From Arsenophonus nasoniae DSM 15247 (GTDB lineage Bacteria; Pseudomonadota; Gammaproteobacteria; Enterobacterales; Enterobacteriaceae), in the NCBI RefSeq assembly GCF_000429565.1, contig NZ_AUCC01000012.1, positions 12,914 to 60,425 on the forward strand: a stretch of DNA of 47,512 bases, in the 5' to 3' direction. How positions within the stretch are numbered: the stretch's first letter is position 1; each line of letters starts with the position of its first letter. Below are positions 1 to 7,900 of this stretch, piece by piece. Below the pieces are notes generated by a model, which was not told the origin of the DNA, did not search any database, and saw only the letters and a list, made by a program, of their open reading frames with translations. A program made the translations under genes and the position numbers.

Positions 1-715
1 ATTAGAGAAAATCACTTCTGGTGAGTTAAAAATAGAAGAAGTCAATTTAAATATTTTTGCTAAGTCTTATGCCGATTATGCTACTGCTGCAACTGCAGCA
101 GCAGATATTGGCAAGGATGCAAACCTTTCATTCCCAGCGTCAGCAACTGCTGCTTTAGACGTGGCTAATATCAAAGTTGGTACTACAGCACTTGGTGCTA
201 ATAGGGCATTACATCAAAAAATTGATGCGGCTACGGGTAAAGCGGTTGATGGCCAATATGTATTAGTTGATAGCACAACGGCAACCGCAGTTAAAGTTTA
301 TGAAGTAACTTTAACTACTAAGGCGATTGGTGCTAATGGTGTTGATAAAGCAGTAGATGTAACCCTGGGTAAAGAGATCACCGCTGATGCAGTTGCCGGT
401 GCTGTTGATACTAAAGTTGCTCGTGCTGGTATGTTAAGCGATGATAAAGTGCTTAGCAGCCTGGATGATGCCTTGACTAGCGTTTCTGCTCTGCGTAGCT
501 CATTAGGTGCGATGCAAAACCGCTTTGAAGCGGCGGTTGAGAACCTGAACAATACTATCAATAATCTCTCTTCTGCTCGTAGCCGTATTCAAGATGCTGA
601 CTTTGCTGATGAAGTTTCACGTTTAAGCAACGGTCAGATCCTGCAACAAGCGGGCACTACCGTATTGGCGATGGCGAATCAGTCTACTCAGTCAGTACTG
701 TCTTTATTGCGTTAA
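1..715 (+). CDS. fliC: Flagellin, 3' part (first of three tandem copies)
   Basis: The reading frame is open from base 2, so the gene begins before the window. The visible part covers the end of the conserved N-terminal region ([17 protein letters not shown]), a variable central segment rich in Ala/Thr/Asp, and the full C-terminal D1/D0 region with [30 protein letters not shown] and the terminal [12 protein letters not shown] at 161 lies inside the conserved frame and is not the real start. The product is the filament subunit exported by the flagellar type III apparatus. The last ~90 residues are almost identical to those of the gene at 900-2096, while the centre differs. A strong terminator follows at 757-780, so each flagellin is probably its own transcript. 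The family is certain; the symbol is by homology. Confidence 0.93.
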   Translation, partial: LEKITSGELKIEEVNLNIFAKSYADYATAATAAADIGKDANLSFPASATAALDVANIKVGTTALGANRALHQKIDAATGKAVDGQYVLVDSTTATAVKVYEVTLTTKAIGANGVDKAVDVTLGKEITADAVAGAVDTKVARAGMLSDDKVLSSLDDALTSVSALRSSLGAMQNRFEAAVENLNNTINNLSSARSRIQDADFADEVSRLSNGQILQQAGTTVLAMANQSTQSVLSLLR

Positions 716-756
716 TTTCAGCGATAAACTCATTAGTCAATTTATTATTTTACGTT

Positions 757-780
757 GCCGGCCTTGGTGCCGGCTTTTTT
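757..780 (+). terminator. Rho-independent terminator after flagellin 1
   Basis: GCCGGC (757-762) and GCCGGC (769-774) form a six-pair GC stem around the loop CTTGGT, followed by six T (775-780). It lies 42 bases after the flagellin stop and separates that gene from the next flagellin and its own promoter. Confidence 0.85.
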
Positions 781-814
781 ATGTCATTTAGCCAGAAAAT
801 ATCGCAAATGGTGC

Positions 815-841
815 TCAAGATTGGCGCATTTAGGCCGATAA
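815..841 (+). promoter_or_regulatory. Sigma-28 (FliA) promoter of flagellin 2
   Basis: TCAAGATT (815-822) matches 6 of 8 positions of the FliA -35 element TAAAGTTT. After exactly 11 bases comes GCCGATAA (834-841), a perfect FliA -10 element. Spacing and position, 58 bases before the start codon, are typical of class 3 flagellar genes. The sigma factor itself is encoded in this window at 3618-4340. Transcription would begin near 848. Confidence 0.9.
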
Positions 842-850
842 CAATAATCA

Positions 851-865
851 GCCAGGTAGGCTGGC
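851..865 (+). other. Hairpin at the expected 5' end of the flagellin 2 mRNA
   Basis: GCCAG (851-855) and CTGGC (861-865) pair around GTAGG. With the start site predicted near 848 from the sigma-28 -10 element, this stem would sit within the first few bases of the transcript and could stabilise it. The pairing is visible; the role is inferred. Confidence 0.5.
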
Positions 866-899
866 GAACAATAAAAATTGCAATAAAGGAACTAATTTT

Positions 900-2096
900 A
901 TGGCTCTGGTCATTAATACCAATATGTCTGCGCTAAACGCACAGAAAGCACTGAATAGAACTCAAGACACCCTAGGTACCACCATTCAACGTCTATCAAC
1001 GGGTCTACGCATTAACAGCGCCAAAGATGACGCCGCCGGTATGTCAATTGCCAATGGCATGACCTCTAACATTATGGGGATGACGCAAGCGGCGCGTAAT
1101 GCCAATGATGGTATCTCGCTTGCCCAAACGACGGAAGGCGCTTTGGCGCAGGTGAATGATAACCTGCAAGCGATCCGCCGCTTAGCGGTACAGGACAGTA
1201 ACGGCACTAACTCTGCCAGCGATATCGCCACGCTACAAAATGAAGTGAAACAGCGTTTAGACGAAATCAACCGTATCTCTGAGCAAACGGATTTCAACGG
1301 CACTAAAGTGTTAAGTGCTAATACGATGAAGACTATCCAAATCGGTGCTAATCATGGCGAAACCATTGAGATTGGATTAGAGAAAATCACTTCTGGTGAG
1401 TTAAAGATTGAAGAGGTGAATCTGAATGCTTTTGCGCTAGTTTATGCCGATTATAATGCAACAGCAGCAACAGACGCTGAGTTAGAAGCCGCATTCAAAG
1501 ATAAATTCCCAACTACTGCAACCGCTGCTTTAGCCGCGGCTAATATCAAAATTGGTACTACTGCATTAACTGGTACGCAGAAATTACATCAAAAAATTGA
1601 TGCCGCCACGGGTAAAGCCGTTGATGGCCAATATGTTTTAGTTGATAGCACAACGACAAATGCAACTAAAGTTTATGAAGTTAATTTAGCATTTGGTCAA
1701 GATGGTAGTACTCCTCCGGCGAAAACAATCACTATTACTCAGGGGAAAGAGATCACTGCCGATGCAGTTGCTGGCGATGTTGATGTAAAACTTACGACCG
1801 CCCGTAATGGGATGTTAGCGACAGACAAAATCCTTAGCAGCCTGGATGATGCCTTGACTAGCGTTTCTGGCCTACGTAGCTCATTAGGTGCGATGCAAAA
1901 TCGCTTTGAAGCGGCGGTTGAGAACCTGAACAACACTATCAACAACCTCTCTTCTGCCCGTAGCCGTATTCAGGATGCTGATTTTGCTGATGAAGTTTCG
2001 CGTTTAAGCAACGGTCAGATCCTGCAACAAGCGGGCACTACGGTATTGGCGATGGCGAATCAGTCTACTCAGTCAGTGCTGTCTTTATTGCGTTAA
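900..2096 (+). CDS. fliC: Flagellin (second tandem copy)
   Basis: This is a complete flagellin of 398 residues, shorter than the 498 of E. coli K-12 FliC because the variable D2/D3 centre is small. The N-terminal D0/D1 region starts MALVINTNMSALNAQ and holds STGLRINSAKDDAAGMSIA and NDGISLAQTTEGAL; the C-terminal region holds [13 protein letters not shown] and ends QSVLSLLR. The start ATG has AAAGGA about eight bases upstream. A sigma-28 promoter (815-841) and a 3' terminator (2108-2131) make it a self-contained unit, likely the main filament gene. The residues matching the Salmonella TLR5-recognition segment read QAIRRLAVQ, with Arg where the enterobacterial sequence has Glu. It contains no cysteine, as is usual for flagellins. 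Confidence 0.97.
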   Translation: MALVINTNMSALNAQKALNRTQDTLGTTIQRLSTGLRINSAKDDAAGMSIANGMTSNIMGMTQAARNANDGISLAQTTEGALAQVNDNLQAIRRLAVQDSNGTNSASDIATLQNEVKQRLDEINRISEQTDFNGTKVLSANTMKTIQIGANHGETIEIGLEKITSGELKIEEVNLNAFALVYADYNATAATDAELEAAFKDKFPTTATAALAAANIKIGTTALTGTQKLHQKIDAATGKAVDGQYVLVDSTTTNATKVYEVNLAFGQDGSTPPAKTITITQGKEITADAVAGDVDVKLTTARNGMLATDKILSSLDDALTSVSGLRSSLGAMQNRFEAAVENLNNTINNLSSARSRIQDADFADEVSRLSNGQILQQAGTTVLAMANQSTQSVLSLLR

Positions 2097-2107
2097 TTGC
2101 TTTATTT

Positions 2108-2131
2108 AACCACTATTCTGGTGGTTTTTTT
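2108..2131 (+). terminator. Terminator after flagellin 2
   Basis: AACCAC (2108-2113) pairs with GTGGTT (2121-2126) and runs into a T tract ending at 2131. It starts about 12 bases after the stop codon of the second flagellin. Confidence 0.75.
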
Positions 2132-2132
2132 A

Positions 2133-2153
2133 CTGGCCGGCTTTGCCGGCCAG
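2133..2153. repeat. Perfect GC-rich hairpin between flagellins 2 and 3
   Basis: CTGGCCGGC (2133-2141) and GCCGGCCAG (2145-2153) form nine perfect pairs around a TTT loop, directly after the T tract of the previous terminator. There is no T run on either side, so it is not a classical terminator. Its GCCGGC core recurs in the terminator at 757-780. It may block 3' exonucleases or be a leftover terminator stem. Confidence 0.6.
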
Positions 2154-2230
2154 AGTGATAAAATAACGATGGGTATTTGTTATGGCAATATTAATTATCA
2201 TCATTATTATAGGAATGAATAAATAACCAT

Positions 2231-3463
2231 ATGGCATTTGTCACCAATAACAATCTTTCAGCGCGGCTTGCTCAACGAGCACTAAATAATCAGCAACAGA
2301 GCCTGACAACCACTATTGAGCGTTTATCGACCGGACTACGTATTAACAGTGCTAAAGATGATGCCGCTGGGTTATCAATTGCTAATGGCATGACCTCAAA
2401 TATTATGGCTATGACGCAGGCTGCCCGTAACTGTCATGATGGTATTTCCTTGTTGCAAACCACCGAAGGGGCATTGAGCCAGGTGACGGATAATCTACAA
2501 GCTATCCGGCGCTTAGCGGTACAGGCGTTAAATGGCACCAATTCTTCTCAAGATATTCAAACCTTACAACAGGAAGTCGACCAGCGCTTAGCTGAAATTG
2601 ATCGCATTGCCGCACAAACTGATTTTAATGGCATTAAGGTATTCGCCAGACAGGCCAAAACCTTGTTGCAGGTGGGCGCCAATTATGGTGATACGATCGA
2701 AATCGGTGGCCAAGCAATCAACACCAAGGCGTTAGCAATAAACGATTTGGATTTAACTAATCGCGCCAATATCACCACCAATCCAACCAATCCAGTTAAT
2801 CCCGTACAACCGAGTAAACCCTATGCGGATTATGATATTAATCAGGTATCTTTAAATGATCTTAATAGCCAACTATTGGCTTTGGGGCGAATAACACAAC
2901 CATTAACCACTGCAAATCTAAAAATTATCATACCAATACAGTCGGGATTAACGCCACAATCGGTATTTGGTGTCGATTATCAGTTACATCAGAAAATTGA
3001 TAATTCAACCGGCCAAATTATTGCGGGTGAGTTTGTATTGATTACTGCCAATAATGACCGCTATGATATAACTATGCATGCTAGAACCATGGCATCAGGG
3101 TCATCGGAAGCCCGTATTTATCTTATAAGAAGTAATCAGGGTGTCGCTGGATCCCCAAACGTCCCGCTGCACCCGACACCTGCCAGCAACGATAATATCT
3201 TAACCCGCATTGATAAAGCTTTAGCCCAAGTTAATAGTTATCGCAGTTCGCTTGGTGCAACGGAAAATCGGCTGGCAGCCACTATCGATAATTTAGCCAA
3301 TACCACTAACCACTTACAGGCTGCCCGTAGCCGTATTCAGGATGCGGATTTTGCCTACGAGGTGGCTAATTTAACTAAAACCCAGCTTTTACAACAGATG
3401 GGTTCCTCAGTCTTAAAGTTGGCTAATCAATCAGCCCAAGAGGTATTAACCTTATTCCGCTAA
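2231..3463 (+). CDS. Divergent flagellin paralogue (third tandem copy)
   Basis: A 410-residue flagellin. The N-terminal region (MAFVTNNNLSARLAQRAL, STGLRINSAKDDAAGLSIA) and the C-terminal region ([13 protein letters not shown], ending QEVLTLFR) are conserved, but it is far less like copies 1 and 2 than they are like each other. The centre holds a Pro/Asn-rich stretch (TNPTNPVNPVQPSKP) and a second proline-rich stretch near NVPLHPTPA. NCHDGISLLQ carries a cysteine where flagellins normally have NANDGIS. The closest Shine-Dalgarno-like AGGA lies 16 bases before the ATG, and I find no good sigma-28 box upstream, so expression may be weak or different. A weak A/T hairpin lies downstream near 3525-3544. 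It could be a minor filament subunit or a diverging duplicate. Confidence 0.92.
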   Translation: MAFVTNNNLSARLAQRALNNQQQSLTTTIERLSTGLRINSAKDDAAGLSIANGMTSNIMAMTQAARNCHDGISLLQTTEGALSQVTDNLQAIRRLAVQALNGTNSSQDIQTLQQEVDQRLAEIDRIAAQTDFNGIKVFARQAKTLLQVGANYGDTIEIGGQAINTKALAINDLDLTNRANITTNPTNPVNPVQPSKPYADYDINQVSLNDLNSQLLALGRITQPLTTANLKIIIPIQSGLTPQSVFGVDYQLHQKIDNSTGQIIAGEFVLITANNDRYDITMHARTMASGSSEARIYLIRSNQGVAGSPNVPLHPTPASNDNILTRIDKALAQVNSYRSSLGATENRLAATIDNLANTTNHLQAARSRIQDADFAYEVANLTKTQLLQQMGSSVLKLANQSAQEVLTLFR

Positions 3464-3617
3464 CCTTTCTTTGATCATAGATTTGCCACTCAAGCCATTT
3501 ATGCGGTTAAAAATAGTCGCTAAGTAAAAAACGGCCATTTTTTAGCGCTATTTTCGCCATTAGCTTAAATTTAATTTCGGATAATAAGCGCCAGTTGATA
3601 ACTGACAGGTGCTTACG

Positions 3618-4340
3618 GTGAATGATCTCTATACCCAGGATGGGGTGATTGAAAAAGATGTGCTGTGGGAGCGTTATATTCCCTTAGTACGCCATGAGGC
3701 ATTAAAATTGCAAGTCAGATTACCCGCTAGTGTAGAACTGGATGATTTAGTCCAGGCGGGTGGTATCGGTTTGTTGGATGCATTAGAGCGGTTTGATGCC
3801 AGCCAAGGCACCGCTTTTACCACCTATGCGGTACAACGCGTGCGGGGTGCAATGTTAGATGAATTACGTGCTCGCGATTGGGTGCCTCGTAGTGTGCGTC
3901 GTCAAGCGCGAGAAGCAACCAAAGTCATGCAGCAGCTTGAGCAAGCGTTAGGCCGGCCGGCGACCGAACAGGAAATTGCCGATAAATTACACATTGGTCT
4001 GCTTGAGTATCAACAGCTACTGCAGGATACCAATAATAGTCAGTTATGCTCGTATGATGAATGGCATGAAGTGCATGGTGAAAGCTGCGAACCGATTATT
4101 GAGGTTGACGACGAGCGAAATCCGCTGCAAACTTTAATAGCAACTGATATTCGCAAAAATATTATAAAGGCGATAGAATGTTTGCCTGAAAGGGAAAAAA
4201 TGGTTTTGACGCTCTATTATCAAGAAGATCTGAACCTGAAAGAAATAGGCGCCGTGTTGAATGTGGGGGAATCCCGCGTCAGCCAGCTACATAGCCAGGC
4301 GATAAAACGGCTACGAGCGCGTTTAAATCCAGATAAATAA
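3618..4340 (+). CDS. fliA: Flagellar sigma factor FliA (sigma-28)
   Basis: A 240-residue RNA polymerase sigma factor that directs late flagellar genes, including flagellin. Visible parts are region 2 (LWERYIPLVRHEAL, LDDLVQAGGIGLLDA, TTYAVQRVRGAMLDELR, DWVPRSVRR), region 3 (LGRPATEQEIADKL) and region 4 (LPEREKMVLTLYYQEDLNLKEIGAVL, ESRVSQLHSQAIKRLRARL). I chose the GTG at 3618 because it aligns with the E. coli start (MNSLYTAEGV against VNDLYTQDGV) and has AGGTG six bases upstream; an in-frame GTG at 3609 is less likely. It follows the flagellins in the same direction and precedes fliZ, as in other enterobacteria. All core regions are intact, so it should be active. Confidence 0.96.
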   Translation: MNDLYTQDGVIEKDVLWERYIPLVRHEALKLQVRLPASVELDDLVQAGGIGLLDALERFDASQGTAFTTYAVQRVRGAMLDELRARDWVPRSVRRQAREATKVMQQLEQALGRPATEQEIADKLHIGLLEYQQLLQDTNNSQLCSYDEWHEVHGESCEPIIEVDDERNPLQTLIATDIRKNIIKAIECLPEREKMVLTLYYQEDLNLKEIGAVLNVGESRVSQLHSQAIKRLRARLNPDK

Positions 4341-4387
4341 TATTTTTTATTTTTTTGTTTACGTTTTACACACAGGGCTTATCTAAT

Positions 4388-4903
4388 ATGTCTGTTTCTA
4401 ACCAAAAGAAGCGGCCGCTGAGCCGTTATATTAAAGACTATAAACATAGTCAAATTCACTGCGCACACTGTAACAAAACCCTTGATCGGATTTCATTAGT
4501 ATTTAATGATCAAATTCTAAATAAAGAAGCGATTTCAGCCATGACCGAGTTGATTGATAGCCAAGCATGGGCAGAATTACAGCATAAATTTACTGCATTA
4601 TGTCGTTTTTGTAGTGAGATATATTGTAATAGTGATACTGGCTATTTTGATATTATGTCCTTTAAACAGTATTTATTTAAAGAGACAGAGATGAGCCATA
4701 GCACAGTGCGTGAATATGTGGTGCGCTTGCGTCGCCTGGATGAGTTGTTAAGTGAAGCGCAATTTCCCGTCAATGAAGTGGCGATTGAAAAAATTCAAGC
4801 GCAGATACAGGATAAAATGACCGAGTCGGCCTTTAGTAATTACAACATTGCTTTGCGTAAATATGAGCAGTTTCTTAACTGGCAGGCTAGCCATTCAGCC
4901 TAA
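4388..4903 (+). CDS. fliZ: Flagellar/RpoS-crosstalk regulator FliZ
   Basis: A 171-residue FliZ. In enterobacteria this DNA-binding protein supports flagellar gene expression and represses RpoS-dependent promoters. Strong matches are KKRPLSRYIKDYKHSQIHCAHCNKTLDRI, the second Cys pair in LCRFCSEIYC, and the recombinase-like MSHSTVREYVVRLRRLDELL. The ATG at 4388 is chosen because it aligns with the family start and has AGGG about ten bases upstream; the frame is open back to a TTG at 4355 with no support. It lies 47 bases after fliA and is probably co-transcribed. The cystine-binding gene fliY (tcyJ) that follows fliZ in E. coli is absent; a terminator and putA come next. Confidence 0.92.
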   Translation: MSVSNQKKRPLSRYIKDYKHSQIHCAHCNKTLDRISLVFNDQILNKEAISAMTELIDSQAWAELQHKFTALCRFCSEIYCNSDTGYFDIMSFKQYLFKETEMSHSTVREYVVRLRRLDELLSEAQFPVNEVAIEKIQAQIQDKMTESAFSNYNIALRKYEQFLNWQASHSA

Positions 4904-4947
4904 TACGGCAATCAATTGTCACTAAATGCTTTCACAGTGATTAGATA

Positions 4948-4979
4948 AATAAGGCCTTAGTAAATGCTAAGGCCTTATT
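4948..4979. terminator. Bidirectional terminator between fliZ and putA
   Basis: A perfect 13-bp stem: AATAAGGCCTTAG (4948-4960) and CTAAGGCCTTATT (4967-4979) around TAAATG. The A/T-rich stem ends provide a short U tract on either strand. It sits between the convergent fliZ and putA stops and should serve both. Confidence 0.85.
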
Positions 4980-4994
4980 GCTTGAAGCGAAAAA

Positions 4995-7900
4995 TTATTT
5001 AAGCGTCATTAAACTGGCATTGCCGCCAGCCGCAGCAGTATTGATACTGACGGCGCGCTCATGGACTAAACGCTCAAGTAATAACCGACTGTCACCGGAT
5101 CGGTATCCTTGTACGGAAATAATTGGCCCATCACGCTCAGCAATCACAGTACAAACGGTTTGTAACTGCTGGCTTTCGCCATGAAAAATAACCGCATCAA
5201 ATTGGCAGTCAACTTGTTGCCAGTTATCCGTTAGCGTGATCATTTGATTGACCAATTCAGGCAAAGCAGCACACAGTTGCTGTTGTATGGCATTATTTGG
5301 CCACACTACTGGGCATCCCATGGCTAACACCGCTGCCAGCTGCAGCAGGGCATCTGATTGACTTTCAGCCAAACACAGGATCCGCCCGCGCGGCACCAGG
5401 CGATAACTATTATGTTCACCGGTTGGGCCGGCTAATTGGTAGCATATTTTGCGATGGGACAAGGGTTGATAGTGGCGAATAACGTTGTCAAGTACTTGAT
5501 CATGCTGTTTTTTAGCCCAATCACAGAAGGCATCAAATGGCGTTAATTGAGCCAATGGCGGTTGGCTACTGGTTAATGGAACGGGATTATCTGGCTGCTT
5601 AAACACTTTATCGATAACGCTTTCTGGCCGCTGGCTAAGTAATCGATAGAGATAGAGCGGGCCACCGGCTTTTGGTCCGGTACCCGATAACCCTTCACCA
5701 CCAAAGGGTTGTACGCCAACCACGGCACCGACCATATTGCGATTAACATAAATATTACCCACTTTTGCCGTCTGGCTAACATAAGTAATGGTTTCATCAA
5801 TACGGGTATGCAAACCTAAAGTCAAGCCATAACCTGAGTCATTAATTTGTTTGATCAGTTGATCTAACTGATGCCGTTTAAAGCGTAAAACATGGAGTAC
5901 AGGGCCAAAAATTTCCTTTTTTAGTTCGTCAAAATGATCGATTTCAATTAAAGTGGGGCGGACAAAAGTGCCTTGTTGCCATTGTTTGTCGTCCGGTTGG
6001 CTAGGTTGTTCAGCCTGATAAATCCTTTTACCCGCTTGTCGCATTTTTTCAATATGATGCTCAATATTCTGTTGTGCTTGGCGATCAATAACTGGGCCAA
6101 TATCCGTCTCTAGCACAGTCGGATCACCAATCCGGTATTCGGCCATCGCGCCGGTTAACATAGTCAGCGTGCGTTCAGCGATTTCTTCTTGCAGGCAAAG
6201 AATACGCAAGGCAGAGCAGCGTTGGCCGGCACTATCGAAGGCTGAAATGATAACATCATTGACAACTTGTTCAGTGAGAGCGGATGAATCAACGATCATG
6301 GCATTTAAACCACCGGTTTCGGCAATCAATGGAATGGGTTGTTGCTGCGCATTAAGTCGATTGGCAAGATTGCGCTGGATCAGTTTAGCCACACAGGTTG
6401 AACCGGTAAATAGCACACCCGCTGCGCGCGTGTCATTAATCAATTTGCTGCCCACTTGCTCGCCTTGACCGGGTAGAAGTTGGAGAACATCATGCGGTAT
6501 GCCTGCTTGATGCAGCAATTCAACCCCTAGCATCGCAATAATCGGTGTTTGTTCTGCCGGTTTGGCCAGTACGCTATTACCGGCCGCTAAAGCGGCAGCG
6601 ATTTGGCCGCTAAAAATAGCCAATGGAAAATTCCATGGACTAATGCAAACCACCACACCTAGGGGAGAATAAGTTTCATTATTGAAATTTTCACTGATCT
6701 GTTCGGCGTAGTAGCGCAGAAAATCGATGGCTTCGCGCACTTCAGCAATGGCATTACTATAGGTTTTGCCCGCTTCACGGATCAATACGCCGATTAAACG
6801 GCAAATTTGTTGCTCCATCAGGGTAGCCGCTTGTTGCAAAATCGCCGCTCGTTGTTCGACTGGTACTGTCGCCCAGCCAGTAGCAGCGCTAGTGGCAACT
6901 TCCAATGCATGCTCTACGTCGGTCATCGTCGCTTCATGAACATAGCCGACGATATCGTTATGATTAGCCGGATTAATGATCGGCAGCCGGGCTGAAATTT
7001 CATATTGTGAATGATGTTGACCGCCCAGTAATGGTTTAACGTGATAACAGCTTAGAGTGGCTAGTAAGGTCTGCGCCAGTGCTGCTAGGTGATGCTCATT
7101 GGTCAGATCAATACCAATCGCATTGAGGCGCTTTTGACCATAGAGTGCGCGAGGCAGCGGGATTTGTGGGTGTGGTAAACCCACCTGGCCTTCTGTTTCA
7201 GCCGCTGATAGCACCTCTTGCACTGGATCGGCTAGCAGTTTAGCTAATGGAATATGATGATCGGCAATCTGATTAACAAAAGAAGTATTAGCACCATTTT
7301 CCAGTAAGCGCCGCACCAAATAAGCTAGTAAGGTTTCATGGCTGCCAACCGGTGCATAGATACGGCAGGGACGATTAAGTTTACCCTCAGCGATGGAGCC
7401 GACAACTTGCTGATAGAGTGATTCGCCCATGCCATGTAGACATTGAAATTCATATTGCCCCGGATAATAATTTTCACCAGCCATATAATAAATACTGGCT
7501 AAGGTATGGGCATTATGCGTCGCAAATTGCGGATAAATTAAATTAGGCACTGACAGTAGTTTACGGGCACAAGCCAGATAGCTGACGTCAGTATAAATTT
7601 TTCTGCTATAGACTGGGTAGCCTTCAAGACCCTCTATTTGCGCGCGTTTAATTTCACTGTCCCAATAAGCACCTTTTACCAAACGGATCATTAAACGGTG
7701 CTGACTGCGTTGCGCCAAATCGATAATTTCGTCGATAACATACGGACAGCGCTTTTGATAGGCCTGAATAACAAAGCCAATGCCATTCCAGCCAGCCAGT
7801 TGTGGCTCGAAGCACAGTTTTTTTAGTAAATCGAGGGAAATTTCTAGCCTATCAGCCTCCTCAGCATCAATATTGATACCGATATCATAATGGCGTGCTT

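Noticed and set aside
298-561. Minus-strand frames inside flagellin genes (also 986-1303 and 1739-1945).
   Set aside because: They are reverse shadows of conserved flagellin codons and recur only because the flagellins are duplicated.
2154-2191. Sigma-28-like -10 sequences (AGTGATAA, GGCAATAT) before flagellin 3.
   Set aside because: Neither has a good -35 element at the required 11-base spacing; matches are only about 5 of 8.
3518-3556. A/T-rich hairpin between flagellin 3 and fliA as a terminator.
   Set aside because: The stem is mostly A-T pairs and lacks a following U tract; it is too weak to call alone.
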